Assembly: GCF_900113015.1 (NCBI RefSeq)
Contig: NZ_FONV01000001.1
Coordinates: 434,001 to 498,000, forward strand
Length of the DNA: 64,000 bases
From: Actinoplanes philippinensis
GTDB taxonomy: Bacteria; Actinomycetota; Actinomycetes; Mycobacteriales; Micromonosporaceae
Direction: 5' to 3'
Below the pieces are notes generated by a model. It did no database searches. It was not told where the DNA came from and worked only from the letters and a program-made list of their open reading frames with translations. The position numbers were made by a program, and so were the translations under genes. Positions 43,667-52,633 of the stretch are shown piece by piece. Position 1 is the stretch's first letter. Each line of letters opens with the position of its first letter.

Positions 43667-44889
43667 GCCGCGCGCTGCTCGACGTGACACCGCTGCGCAC
43701 GTCGCCGCACTACCGGCGGCTGTGGCTCGGCGGGTTGCTCTCCGGCCTGGGCGGGCAGATGGCCCTGGTGGCGGTGCTCTACCAGGTGTGGGAGTCGACC
43801 CGCAGCACGATCTGGACCGGGGCGGCGGGGCTCGCCCAGGCGCTGCCGGTCATCGCCTTCGGGCTGTTCGCCGGCGCGCTCGCCGACCGGGCCGACCGGC
43901 GCCGGTTCTACCTGATCACCAAGACCGGACAGGCGGTCTGCGCGATGCTGCTGACGGTGCAGGCTTTCGCGGGCGGCTCCGCGGCGCTGGTGCTGGCCCT
44001 GGTGGCGGCGCAGTCGCTCTTCGTCGCCGGGGGCGCGCCGGCGTCGCGGACGTTCCTGTCCCGGCTCCTCCCGCCCGAGCAACTCGGCGCCGGTCTGGCC
44101 CTGAACCGGATCTCGTTCCAGGGCTCGATGCTGATCGGCCCCGCGCTCGGCGGGCTGGTCATCGGCGCGGTGGGAGCCGGCGGCTGCTTCCTGATCCACA
44201 CGGTCACGTTCGGGGTGGCACTGTGGACGGCGGTGCTGCTGCCACCGATGCCCGCGTCGCCGGCTCCCGGGCTCACCGGGGTGGCGGCCGGGTTGCGGTT
44301 CCTGAGCGGCAACCCGGCGGTACGCGGCGCGCTGCTCACCGACCTGGCCGCCACCGTGCTGTCCATGCCGATCAGCCTGTTCCCGGTGGTGAACGCCGAA
44401 CGGTTCGGCGACGACCCGCGCACGCTCGGCCTGTTCCTCACCGCGATCGCGGTCGGCGGGGTGGCCGCCTCGGCGCTGTCCGGCACGTTCACCCGCGCAC
44501 GCCGGCCCGGCGCGGTGATGCTCGCCGGCTCGCTGACGTGGGGTGTCGCGCTCGCCCTGTTCGGCGTCGCCCCGGCCGCGTGGGCCGGGCCGGCGCTGCT
44601 CGCGCTGGCCGGGGCCGCCGACACGGTCGCCGTGGTGGCCCGCAGCACCGTGGTCCAGGCGCACACCCCGGACGCGTTCCTGGGCCGGGCGGCGGCGGCC
44701 GAGCAGATCGTCGGGCAGGCCGGCCCGGATGTCGGCAACCTGCGCGCCGGCCTCGTCGCGGCGGGCAGCTCGGCGACGATCGCGCTGGTCAGCGGCGGCC
44801 TGCTGTGCATCGCGGCGGTGGCGGCGATCGCGGCCCGCACACCGGCGCTCCGGGAGCCCGCCCCGACGGTCCCGGCCCGCACACCGTGA
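43657..44889 (+). CDS. MFS transporter (enterobactin-exporter/DHA3-like)
   Basis: 410 residues from GTG 43657 (GTG 43663 possible; GGAGA fits the former). Twelve membrane segments; motif A-like GALADRADRRRFYLITKTGQ after helix 2 and LNRISFQGSMLIGPALGGLV in helix 5. Resembles DHA3/enterobactin exporter-type MFS proteins with drug-like substrates. Translationally linked to the MarR gene. Confidence 0.85.
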   Translation: MGVSRALLDVTPLRTSPHYRRLWLGGLLSGLGGQMALVAVLYQVWESTRSTIWTGAAGLAQALPVIAFGLFAGALADRADRRRFYLITKTGQAVCAMLLTVQAFAGGSAALVLALVAAQSLFVAGGAPASRTFLSRLLPPEQLGAGLALNRISFQGSMLIGPALGGLVIGAVGAGGCFLIHTVTFGVALWTAVLLPPMPASPAPGLTGVAAGLRFLSGNPAVRGALLTDLAATVLSMPISLFPVVNAERFGDDPRTLGLFLTAIAVGGVAASALSGTFTRARRPGAVMLAGSLTWGVALALFGVAPAAWAGPALLALAGAADTVAVVARSTVVQAHTPDAFLGRAAAAEQIVGQAGPDVGNLRAGLVAAGSSATIALVSGGLLCIAAVAAIAARTPALREPAPTVPARTP

Positions 44890-45060
44890 CCGAAAGGCGC
44901 GCACACCGGCGACCCGAAGGGCCGGCCCGCGCGCCGCGACCGAGAGGCCACCCCGGCCCGCTCACCGCGACCGAGGCGCGCACACCGGCGACCCGAAAGC
45001 CCGGCCCGCGCACCGCGACCGAGAGGCCGCCGCGGCCCGCCGGAAGCCCGGCTATACGGT
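44890..45060. repeat. 79-bp degenerate tandem repeat, about 2 copies
   Basis: GGCGCGCACACCGGCGACCC recurs at 44896 and 44975, with related CGAGAGGCC segments after each. Noncoding, between the MFS and HD genes. Confidence 0.6.
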
Positions 45061-45067
45061 GGGTGTG

Positions 45068-45640
45068 ATGCGTATTCCGACCGACCTCGAGATCCGGGCG
45101 CTGCACGAGCGGTTCGCCCCCACACCGGAGGCCTTCGAGCTGGTGTGGACGCACTGCCGGATCGTGTGCCGGATCGCCGAGCAGTCCACCGGCGCCGCCG
45201 GCCTCGACATGGCGCTGGTCCGGGCCGGGTGCCTGCTGCACGACATCGGCGTGCACCGGCTCCGGCCGGGCGACCACTACGTGCGGCACGGGCTGCTCGG
45301 CTACGAGTTGCTCGGTGAGGCCGGGCTGCCGGAGACGCTGCGCCGCTTCTGCTCCCATCACACCGGGGTCGGCATCACCCGCGACGACGTTCTGGCGCAG
45401 CAACTGCCCCTGCCGGACTGCGACTTCCTGGCCGAGACCGGTGAGGAGGAGCTGGTCATGTATGCGGACAAGTTCCACAGCAAGAGCACCCCGCCGCGGT
45501 TCCTGACAGCGGCCTCGTTCTCCGAGCGGGTGAGCCGGTTCGGCGACGACAAGGTCAAACGGTTCGCGTCATTGGTGGAGCGCTTCGGGGAGCCCGATCT
45601 GGGGCCGCTGGCCGCCGAGTTCGGCCATCCGATCACCTGA
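45068..45640 (+). CDS. HD-domain phosphohydrolase-like protein
   Basis: 190 residues from ATG 45068 (GTG 45065 also possible). HD superfamily metal site: VWTHCRIVCRIAEQ (first His), CLLHDIGVHRL (HD motif, about 56-66), RHGLLGYELL, FCSHHTGVG, and a late Asp in MYADKFHSKSTPP. Similar small HD proteins act on nucleotides or dinucleotide messengers, but the substrate cannot be told here. Ends before a perfect hairpin. Confidence 0.83.
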   Translation: MRIPTDLEIRALHERFAPTPEAFELVWTHCRIVCRIAEQSTGAAGLDMALVRAGCLLHDIGVHRLRPGDHYVRHGLLGYELLGEAGLPETLRRFCSHHTGVGITRDDVLAQQLPLPDCDFLAETGEEELVMYADKFHSKSTPPRFLTAASFSERVSRFGDDKVKRFASLVERFGEPDLGPLAAEFGHPIT

Positions 45641-45659
45641 TCGGACGGGGCACCGGCCA

Positions 45660-45691
45660 CTCCGCCGACGCCCGGGGAGGCGTCGGCGGAG
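45660..45691. terminator. Bidirectional terminator hairpin
   Basis: Perfect 13-base-pair stem (CTCCGCCGACGCC and complement), loop CGGGGA, between the convergent HD-domain and RDD genes. Confidence 0.8.
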
Positions 45692-45703
45692 CGCCCGGCA
45701 TGG

Positions 45704-46201
45704 TCAGCTTCGGACGACGAGCGTGTTGCAGATCTTGTCGGCGAAGGTCTGCTTCTTGTCGTCCCAGAGCGGCCACAGGAAGCCGATGTAGCAGGACAGC
45801 CCGTCGAGGATATGGGCCAGATCGCGCACGAAGGCGCCCCCGGCGCCGATCGGCCCGCCGGTCGCCTCGTTGAGGAGACGGATGTTCAGGGCTTTACGTC
45901 CCCAGCTCTGCCCGGTCCGGCCGGCTTGGAACCACCTGTTGTACCCGGCCACGACGAACCCGAGGATGAGGAACAGGAAGTAGGAGGCGTTGAACGACGG
46001 CAATCCGGTCGCCGGGTCGACGCTCGAGCCGAACACGGCCGCGAGGATGCCGAAAGGCGCGACGCAGAGGCTGTCGATCAGATAGGCGCCGACACGAGAG
46101 CCCCAGCCCGCGTAGGGGGCGGGCTGGCCGTACGGCGACTGCCCGTACGGTGGCGGGGGGAACTGGCTCGCGTAGGGGTCGCCAGGCGGCGGATAGGCCA
46201 T
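45704..46201 (-). CDS. RDD-family membrane protein
   Basis: 165 residues. A Pro/Tyr/Gly-rich cytoplasmic N-terminus (YPPPGDPYASQFPPPPYGQ) precedes the RDD domain: GSRVGAYLIDSLCVAPFGIL (the R..D pair), a second helix, then QSWGRKALNIRLLNEATGGP, RDLAHILDG and a last helix GFLWPLWDDKKQTFADKICN. The function of RDD proteins is mostly unknown; some are ion exchangers. Twelve bases after the DUF2752 gene, likely one operon. Confidence 0.88.
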   Translation of the reverse strand: MAYPPPGDPYASQFPPPPYGQSPYGQPAPYAGWGSRVGAYLIDSLCVAPFGILAAVFGSSVDPATGLPSFNASYFLFLILGFVVAGYNRWFQAGRTGQSWGRKALNIRLLNEATGGPIGAGGAFVRDLAHILDGLSCYIGFLWPLWDDKKQTFADKICNTLVVRS

Positions 46202-46213
46202 CTCACTGGTTCC

Positions 46214-46618
46214 TTAAAAGAGATCCGGCTGGAGCCGGTGCATTTGGAAGAGCCAACTCGCGACGGCGAGCAGACCAGCCGCTCGGCCCGCCCGGCGACG
46301 CTGCGCGGACGACCACGGGCGAGGCGGAGCCATCACACCCGCCGCACGCAGCGCCACGAGGACGCCGGATGCGACAGTGCACGCCGCCAAGCCGAAGATC
46401 AGGGGATTCGCCAGGAAAGCCGGACCGATCCGGCCATGCACCAGCGCCACCGCAGCGGTTGTCAGGCCACAGGCCGGGCACGGGACCCCGGTCACTGTCC
46501 GCAACAAACACGGTAGCGCCATGCCCGTGCCCGCGGTGACCGTCGGCCAGATCGCCGCCCCGACGGCGGCGAGAGCGCCGAAGCCGCCCAGCCGCTCGGG
46601 GACGGAGAACTCACGCAT
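46214..46618 (-). CDS. DUF2752 membrane protein
   Basis: 134 residues from ATG 46616-46618, with AAGGAG 7 bases before. The family signature PCPACGLTTA lies after the first membrane segment, followed by LVHGRIGPAFLANPLIF; three to four membrane helices in total. Conserved function unknown. The 277 bases between this gene and cyp125 (46619-46895) hold its promoter region and no gene I can support. Confidence 0.87.
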   Translation of the reverse strand: MREFSVPERLGGFGALAAVGAAIWPTVTAGTGMALPCLLRTVTGVPCPACGLTTAAVALVHGRIGPAFLANPLIFGLAACTVASGVLVALRAAGVMAPPRPWSSAQRRRAGRAAGLLAVASWLFQMHRLQPDLF

Positions 46619-46895
46619 GCACCCACTCCTTGATCTTGCGACAGGCAGAGATCATAGGGGTGAAGTTGATCCATGGCGAGCCTATGAGCAGGTAAAATAA
46701 GACGTCTCGCGGATCGCGGCCGCCGGGCCGACGCTCGGTCACCGGAAATGGCGCCGCCCGTCCCGGTGCGCGATCGATGGCCTGCTATCGCTGAGCCACC
46801 GGCGAGGAGAGCGGCGAGAACGTCCCCGCGTCGCGCCGTCACAGACGGTTACGCCGCCGGTCGCGGTCGAGGCAGGGGCCGAAGCGGCCGGCAGG

Positions 46896-48116
46896 TCAGC
46901 GGTAGCGGACCGGGAGATGCTTGATGCCGTTGATCCACCCGGAGCGCAACCGCTGGGCCGGGCCGGCGAGGCTGATGTCCGGCATGTGGTCGGCGATGGC
47001 GTTGAAGATCAGGTCGATCTCCAGGCGGGCCAGGTTGGCGCCGAGGCAGAAGTGCGCGCCGCTCCCGCCGAACCCGAGGTGCGGGTTGGGGCTGCGGGTG
47101 ATGTCGAAGGTGTACGGGTCGGTGAAGACGGTCTCGTCGTAGTTGGCCGACCCGTAGAACATGGCGACCCGCTGTCCCCGCGGGATCGGCACCCCGGCCA
47201 GCACGGTGTCGTGGGTGGTGGTGCGCTGGAAGACGTTGATCGGGCTGCCCCAGCGGACGAACTCGTCGACTGCGGTCCGCGGCCGGGACGACTTGAACAG
47301 CTCCCACTGGTCCGGGTTGGACAGCAGCGCGTGCATGCCGTGCGAGATGGCGTTGCGGGTGGTCTCGTTGCCGGCGACGGCGAGCATCAGCACGAAGAAG
47401 CCGAACTCGTCGACCGACAGGTGCTCCCCGGCGATCTCGGCCTTGACCAGCGTGGTGACGATGTCGTCGCGCGGGCAGGTCTGGCGCTCGTCGGCCATCT
47501 GCATCGCATACCCGAGCAGGCCCATCGCGGACTCCATCGGGTCGGCGCCGCTGAACTCGGGGTCGTCGTACCCGATCATCGAGTTGGACCACTCGAAGAC
47601 GTTGCCGCGGTCCTCCTGCGGCACGCCGAGCAGTTCGGCGATCGCCTGCAGCGGCAGCTCGCAGGCGATGTCGGTGACGAAGTCGCCGGACTCCGTGCCG
47701 ACCGAGCCGACGATCTGCGAGGCCCGCTCCTGCAGCGCGGCCCGCAGGCTGTTGATGGCGCGCGGGGTGAAGCCCCGCGACACGATGGCCCGCTGGGCGG
47801 TGTGCTGCGGCGGGTCCATGTTGAGCAGGATGGCCTGCTGCATCTCGATGCCCTCGCGGGTCATGTCCGGCTGGAACCGGGCGATCGCCGTGTTCTCCCG
47901 GCTGGAGAAGGTCTCGCTGTTGCGGGACACGGCCATCACGTCGGCGTGCCGGGTCACCGCCCAGTAGCCCTCGTCGTCGAAGCCGGCGCTGCCGCGAACC
48001 TGCGGGATCCAGCAGACCGGGTCGTCGCGGCGCATCCCGGCGAACTCGGCATGCGGGATGCCGTGCAGGTAGATGTCCGGATCGGTGGGGTCGATGCGGG
48101 TGCGCGGCTCGGCCAC
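46896..48116 (-). CDS. cyp125: Steroid C26-monooxygenase, cytochrome P450 CYP125
   Basis: 406 residues from GTG 48116, preceded by AGGAGGAG. P450 features: I-helix AVAGNETTRNAISHG, ExxR-type DEFVRWGSPINVFQR, and the haem loop FGGSGAHFCLGANLAR. N-terminal DPTDPDIYLHGIPHAEFAGM and MDPPQHTAQRAIVSRGFTPR match CYP125. It oxidises the terminal C26/C27 methyl of cholest-4-en-3-one to start side-chain breakdown. Divergent from fadA5; in Mtb the two genes are adjacent but codirectional. Two KstR-type boxes lie in the 95-base gap. Confidence 0.92.
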   Translation of the reverse strand: MAEPRTRIDPTDPDIYLHGIPHAEFAGMRRDDPVCWIPQVRGSAGFDDEGYWAVTRHADVMAVSRNSETFSSRENTAIARFQPDMTREGIEMQQAILLNMDPPQHTAQRAIVSRGFTPRAINSLRAALQERASQIVGSVGTESGDFVTDIACELPLQAIAELLGVPQEDRGNVFEWSNSMIGYDDPEFSGADPMESAMGLLGYAMQMADERQTCPRDDIVTTLVKAEIAGEHLSVDEFGFFVLMLAVAGNETTRNAISHGMHALLSNPDQWELFKSSRPRTAVDEFVRWGSPINVFQRTTTHDTVLAGVPIPRGQRVAMFYGSANYDETVFTDPYTFDITRSPNPHLGFGGSGAHFCLGANLARLEIDLIFNAIADHMPDISLAGPAQRLRSGWINGIKHLPVRYR

Positions 48117-48129
48117 GGCTCCTCCTACA

Positions 48130-48143
48130 GCAACAAGTTCTAC
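48130..48143. promoter_or_regulatory. KstR-type operator (one mismatch)
   Basis: AGCAACAAGTTCTA matches TnnAACnnGTTnnA except the first base. It is 13 bases upstream of the cyp125 start codon. Confidence 0.55.
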
Positions 48144-48184
48144 CGATTCAAGCACGCGACCTGAGACCTTTGGTAGGTTAAATC

Positions 48185-48198
48185 GAGAACACGTTCTA
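48185..48198. promoter_or_regulatory. KstR-type operator (one mismatch)
   Basis: GAGAACACGTTCTA matches the consensus except the first base. It ends 13 bases before the fadA5 GTG (48212) and partly precedes its ribosome site. Confidence 0.65.
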
Positions 48199-48199
48199 A

Positions 48200-49312
<1,113 letters not shown>

Positions 49313-49323
49313 AGGAGCCGACC

Positions 49324-49491
49324 GTGGTCCCGTTCAGATACCTGCTGATCAGCGCGGTCCTCGCGGCCGTCCTGGCGGCCATCGGCGTCACCGCCGTGAT
49401 GGCCGCGCTCAACCCCACCGCCACCGAGGTGGCCGGCAGCGTCACCGGCAACGACCCGCTGGTGCCGCCGGAGTTCTACGGCACGCGATAG
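49324..49491 (+). CDS. Small single-span membrane protein (DUF2613-like)
   Basis: 55 residues from GTG 49324, preceded by GAGGAG, 11 bases after fadA5. One membrane helix (YLLISAVLAAVLAAIGVTAV) and a short outer tail with a Pro-rich end closing in FYGTR. It resembles the DUF2613 family of tiny actinobacterial membrane proteins. It should be cotranscribed with fadA5. No function can be assigned. Confidence 0.6.
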   Translation: MVPFRYLLISAVLAAVLAAIGVTAVMAALNPTATEVAGSVTGNDPLVPPEFYGTR

Positions 49492-49502
49492 TTCACCGGC
49501 CA

Positions 49503-49541
49503 CGCCGGCCGTGACCCACGGGGCGTGGGGCACGGCCGGCG
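49503..49541. terminator. Long bidirectional terminator hairpin
   Basis: CGCCGGCCGTG (49503-49513) pairs with CACGGCCGGCG (49531-49541), and an inner CCCACG/CGTGGG stem closes on GGG, giving 17 pairs with one A-G mismatch. It separates the convergent fadA5 and DUF3068 units. Confidence 0.8.
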
Positions 49542-49555
49542 CTCCGCGACGTCTT

Positions 49556-50575
49556 CTACGAAACGGGGGCCGGCAACGGCCGAGTCGTGTCGGCGGTCCG
49601 GTGCCCGCCGCGCGGGGAGGAGCCGCCGGCCGCCAGCAGGAGCCCGAGGACGATCAGGACGAGGCCGAGAGCGGCCAGGCCGATCGGCGTCCAGAACCCG
49701 AGCAGGTTGAGCCGGCTGCGCCCATCCGAGGCCTGTTTGCCAACGGCGTCCAGGGTGGCCTTGTCGTACTGCAGGTCGGCGTCGAAGATGACGACCCGCG
49801 CGCCGGTGTCCGGCACCAGCTCCCGGTGCTGCTGCTCGCGGTAGCCGACGATGGCCCCGGTCTGCGGCTCGATCCACAGGGTCCGGGTGGCCCGGTAGGA
49901 GATGGTCCCGCTGGTGGCGCCGGGGGCGAGGAAGGAGAGGAGCCCGCTGAGGCTGTCCGCGTCCATCCTGGCCGGCTGCTCGGGCACGACCTGCTGGAAC
50001 CGGTACGTGGGCAGGTTGTTGAACTCCTCCTCGGCCTGGTATTCCAGCGGCAGCGCCTGGCCGAGGGTGGAGTCCCAGTACCGGTAGGTCTTCTTCTCGG
50101 TGCCGAACGGGAAGAGGTAGAGATGCCCGGCGAAGGTCACGTTGCCCGCGACGCAGGGCGCCTTCTCCTCGACGTGGCACTGACCCTCCCAGGGGACGGC
50201 CTCGCCGGTGGACCGGTCGAGCGCGACCCGGCTCTCGGCGCTGTTGATCACCTCGTTGGTGTCGGCCCGCCGGGTCGAGTGATACACGTTCCAGACCAGG
50301 GTCTCGCCGTCGAGTCCGGCGGCCGCCGCGAAGTCGGGTTTGATGCCGGTGGCCGAGCGCAGCCCGGCGTTCTCCACGACCACCTGGGGCGTGCCGTTGG
50401 GCAGCAGCTTGGCCTGCACGAACGACGCGTCGGCGGTCTCCACGACGACATCGGGGGGCACCAGATCGAGCGGGACCTTCCGCTGGGACGGCACGATGAC
50501 CCAGGCCAGGGCCATCGCGAAGAGCAGGCAGAGTGTGCCGAGTCCGAACAGTGCCGCGCCGGTGATCCGCCGCAT
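49556..50575 (-). CDS. DUF3068 (PorA-family) membrane protein
   Basis: 339 residues from ATG 50575. One N-terminal anchor (GAALFGLGTLCLLFAMALAW), a large outer domain (about 35-300; QKVPLDLVPPDVVVETADAS region, LYLFPFGTEKKTYRYWDSTL, FQQVVPEQ, YREQQHRELVPDTGARVVIF) and a second helix near the C-terminus (TPIGLAALGLVLIVLGLLLA). This matches DUF3068 proteins of actinobacteria, of unknown function. A perfect KstR box lies 33 bases upstream, pointing to a role in sterol use, perhaps at the envelope. Confidence 0.82.
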   Translation of the reverse strand: MRRITGAALFGLGTLCLLFAMALAWVIVPSQRKVPLDLVPPDVVVETADASFVQAKLLPNGTPQVVVENAGLRSATGIKPDFAAAAGLDGETLVWNVYHSTRRADTNEVINSAESRVALDRSTGEAVPWEGQCHVEEKAPCVAGNVTFAGHLYLFPFGTEKKTYRYWDSTLGQALPLEYQAEEEFNNLPTYRFQQVVPEQPARMDADSLSGLLSFLAPGATSGTISYRATRTLWIEPQTGAIVGYREQQHRELVPDTGARVVIFDADLQYDKATLDAVGKQASDGRSRLNLLGFWTPIGLAALGLVLIVLGLLLAAGGSSPRGGHRTADTTRPLPAPVS

Positions 50576-50607
50576 CGCGTCCTCCCAGGAAAGCCCTCCC
50601 AGAAACT

Positions 50608-50621
50608 AGAACGCGTTACAA
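50608..50621. promoter_or_regulatory. KstR-type operator (perfect)
   Basis: TAGAACGCGTTACA matches every fixed base of TnnAACnnGTTnnA. It lies in the 76-base gap between the DUF3068 start (50575, minus) and the ipdF stop (50652), so only the DUF3068 gene can be its target. Confidence 0.75.
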
Positions 50622-50651
50622 TCTACTGCCCCGTAACATCGATGGAAAGGG

Positions 50652-51422
50652 TTACGGGTGCTGGCTGCTCACCGAGATGACCTCACCGGTCAGGTAAGAC
50701 GCGTAGTCACTGGCGAGGAACGCCACCACGGTCGCCACCTCCCACGGCTCGGCGGCCCGGCCGAACGCCTCCCGCCGCGCCAGCACGTCCAGCTCCTCGG
50801 GGCTCATCACCTTCGCCAGGAACGGGTGCGCCGCGAGGCTGGGCGCGACCGCGTTGACCCGGATGCCGTGCGCGGCCACGTCCAGGGCGGTGCACCGGGT
50901 GAACGCCATCACCCCGGCCTTCGCCGCCGCGTAGTGAGCCTGCCCGGCCTGCGCGCGCCAGCCCAGCACCGACGCGTTGTTGACGATCGCCCCTCCCCCG
51001 CCCTGCGCGATCATCTGCCGCAGCGCGGCCCGGGTGCAGCGGAACGTGCCGGTCAGCGTCACGTCGAGGACCAGGTGCCACTCCTCGTCGTCGAGCTCGG
51101 TGACCGGCCGGTTGCCGCCCAGCCCGGCGTTGTTGACCAGGACGTCGAGACGGCCGTACCGGGTGACGGCGCCGTCGATCAGCCGCCGCACCGCGGCCTC
51201 GTCGGTGACGTCGCACGGCACCGCAGACACCCGGTCCGGATACGCCGGCGACAGCAGGTCACGGGTCTCGCCGAGCCGCCGCTCGTGGCTGTCGCCGAGC
51301 ACCACCCGGGCGCCCTCGTCGAGGCAGCGCCGGGCAACCGCCGACCCGATCCCGGCCCCGGCCGCCGCGGTGACCACGACGACCTTGCCGTCCAGGAGCC
51401 CACGGCCGGCCGGGCCGGTCAT
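50652..51422 (-). CDS. ipdF: 5-hydroxy-HIC-CoA dehydrogenase, IpdF-like SDR
   Basis: 256 residues; ATG overlaps the fadE30 stop (ATGA). SDR: VVVVTAAAGAGIGSAVARR (cofactor loop), NNAGLG, Ser in NNASVLG, and catalytic YAAAK. The C-terminal GEVISVSSQHP resembles Rv3559c. In the HIP pathway IpdF oxidises the 5-hydroxyl of the bicyclic HIC-CoA. Gene order ipdF-fadE30 divergent from fadD3 is exactly that of Mtb Rv3559c-Rv3561. Confidence 0.9.
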   Translation of the reverse strand: MTGPAGRGLLDGKVVVVTAAAGAGIGSAVARRCLDEGARVVLGDSHERRLGETRDLLSPAYPDRVSAVPCDVTDEAAVRRLIDGAVTRYGRLDVLVNNAGLGGNRPVTELDDEEWHLVLDVTLTGTFRCTRAALRQMIAQGGGGAIVNNASVLGWRAQAGQAHYAAAKAGVMAFTRCTALDVAAHGIRVNAVAPSLAAHPFLAKVMSPEELDVLARREAFGRAAEPWEVATVVAFLASDYASYLTGEVISVSSQHP

Positions 51423-52561
51423 CCGCGGGCCTGGCGGGGCAGCCCGAGCACCCGCTCGGCGACGATGCCCCGCTGGATCTCGTTGGAGCCGCCGTAGATG
51501 GTGTCGGCCCGGCTGAACAGGAAGTACGTCTGCCAGCGCGCCACCGCCTCCGGTCCGGCGTCACCGTGGGCCAGCACCTCCATGGCCAGCTCGCCGAGGC
51601 CCTGCCGCCACCGGGTCCAGAGCAGCTTGATCACCGAGGACGCGGCCGGCTGCGGGTCACGCAGCACCCGCAGCGTGTGCGCGCGCAGCACGGTCAGGTC
51701 GATCCAGGCCCTGGTCAGCCGCTCGCGCAGGGCCGGTACGGCGTCCGCGCCGGTGCCCCGCGCCACCGCGACCAGGTCGTCGAGGTCACGCTGGAAGCCG
51801 ATCTGCTGGCCGACGGTGGCCGCGCCCCGCTCGTACGCCAGGGTGGCCATCGCGACCCGCCACCCCTGCCCCGGCTCGCCGACCACGAGCCCCGCCTCGG
51901 TCACCGCGTCGTCGAAGAACACCTCGTTGAACTCGCTGTCCCCGGTGAGCTGCCGGATCGGGCGCACCGTGATCCCCGGCTGCCGCATCGGCACGAGCAG
52001 ATAGGACAGTCCCGCCGAGCGGGGCCCGCCGGCCGGCGCCGGGGCGGTGCGGGCCAGGACGAAACACCAGTCGGCCACGTGCGCCAGCGACGTCCACACC
52101 TTCTGCCCGGTGATCACCCAGCGGTCGCCGTCGAGCCGGGCGCGGGTGGTGACCCCGGCCAGGTCGGAGCCGGCGCCGGGCTCCGAGTAGCCCTGGCACC
52201 ACAGCTCGTCGACCCGGGCGAGCCTCGGCAGGAAGCGGCGCTGCTGCTCGGGCGTGCCCAGGTCGATCAGCGTCGGGCCGACCATGGTGGTGCCGATGTG
52301 GTCCACCCGGCTCGGGGCGCCGGCTCTCGCGTACTCCTCATGGAAGATGACCTGCTGGGACAGGGACGCGCCGCGCCCACCGTGCGCCACCGGCCAGGCC
52401 AGCGTGCCCCATCCGGCGGCGGCGAGCCGCCGGGTGAAGGCGAGCCGCTGCTCGAAGGCCTCGTTCTCCCGGCCGACCCCACCGGCGCCGCGCACCTCGC
52501 CGGTGACCTCGGCGGCCAGCCACTCACGGATCTCCCGCCGGAACGCATCGTCGTCGGTCAC
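51419..52561 (-). CDS. fadE30: Acyl-CoA dehydrogenase, FadE30-like
   Basis: 380 residues from GTG 52561, with GGGGAGG 7 bases before. Full three-domain dehydrogenase: WCQGYSEPGAGSDLAG, VITGQKVWTSLAHVADWCFV, FNEVFFDDAVTEAGLVVGEP, ATLAYERGAATVGQQIGFQR and the C-terminal GGSNEIQRGIVAERVLGLPR. FadE30 desaturates HIP-CoA, an early step in ring C/D breakdown, in complex with a smaller subunit (FadE33-like, here at 57909). Confidence 0.88.
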   Translation of the reverse strand: MTDDDAFRREIREWLAAEVTGEVRGAGGVGRENEAFEQRLAFTRRLAAAGWGTLAWPVAHGGRGASLSQQVIFHEEYARAGAPSRVDHIGTTMVGPTLIDLGTPEQQRRFLPRLARVDELWCQGYSEPGAGSDLAGVTTRARLDGDRWVITGQKVWTSLAHVADWCFVLARTAPAPAGGPRSAGLSYLLVPMRQPGITVRPIRQLTGDSEFNEVFFDDAVTEAGLVVGEPGQGWRVAMATLAYERGAATVGQQIGFQRDLDDLVAVARGTGADAVPALRERLTRAWIDLTVLRAHTLRVLRDPQPAASSVIKLLWTRWRQGLGELAMEVLAHGDAGPEAVARWQTYFLFSRADTIYGGSNEIQRGIVAERVLGLPRQARG

Positions 52562-52601
52562 TGGCGTCGCCTCCCCGATCACGCGTAGGCTCACGCTACC
52601 G

Positions 52602-52615
52602 ACCAAGCACTTGCT
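52602..52615. promoter_or_regulatory. KstR2-type operator (perfect)
   Basis: ACCAAGCACTTGCT fits AnCAAGnnCTTGnT at all fixed positions. It lies in the 72-base divergent gap between fadE30 (start 52561) and fadD3 (start 52634), matching where KstR2 acts in mycobacteria. Confidence 0.82.
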
Positions 52616-52633
52616 TGGTAAAGGGGAGGTCCG

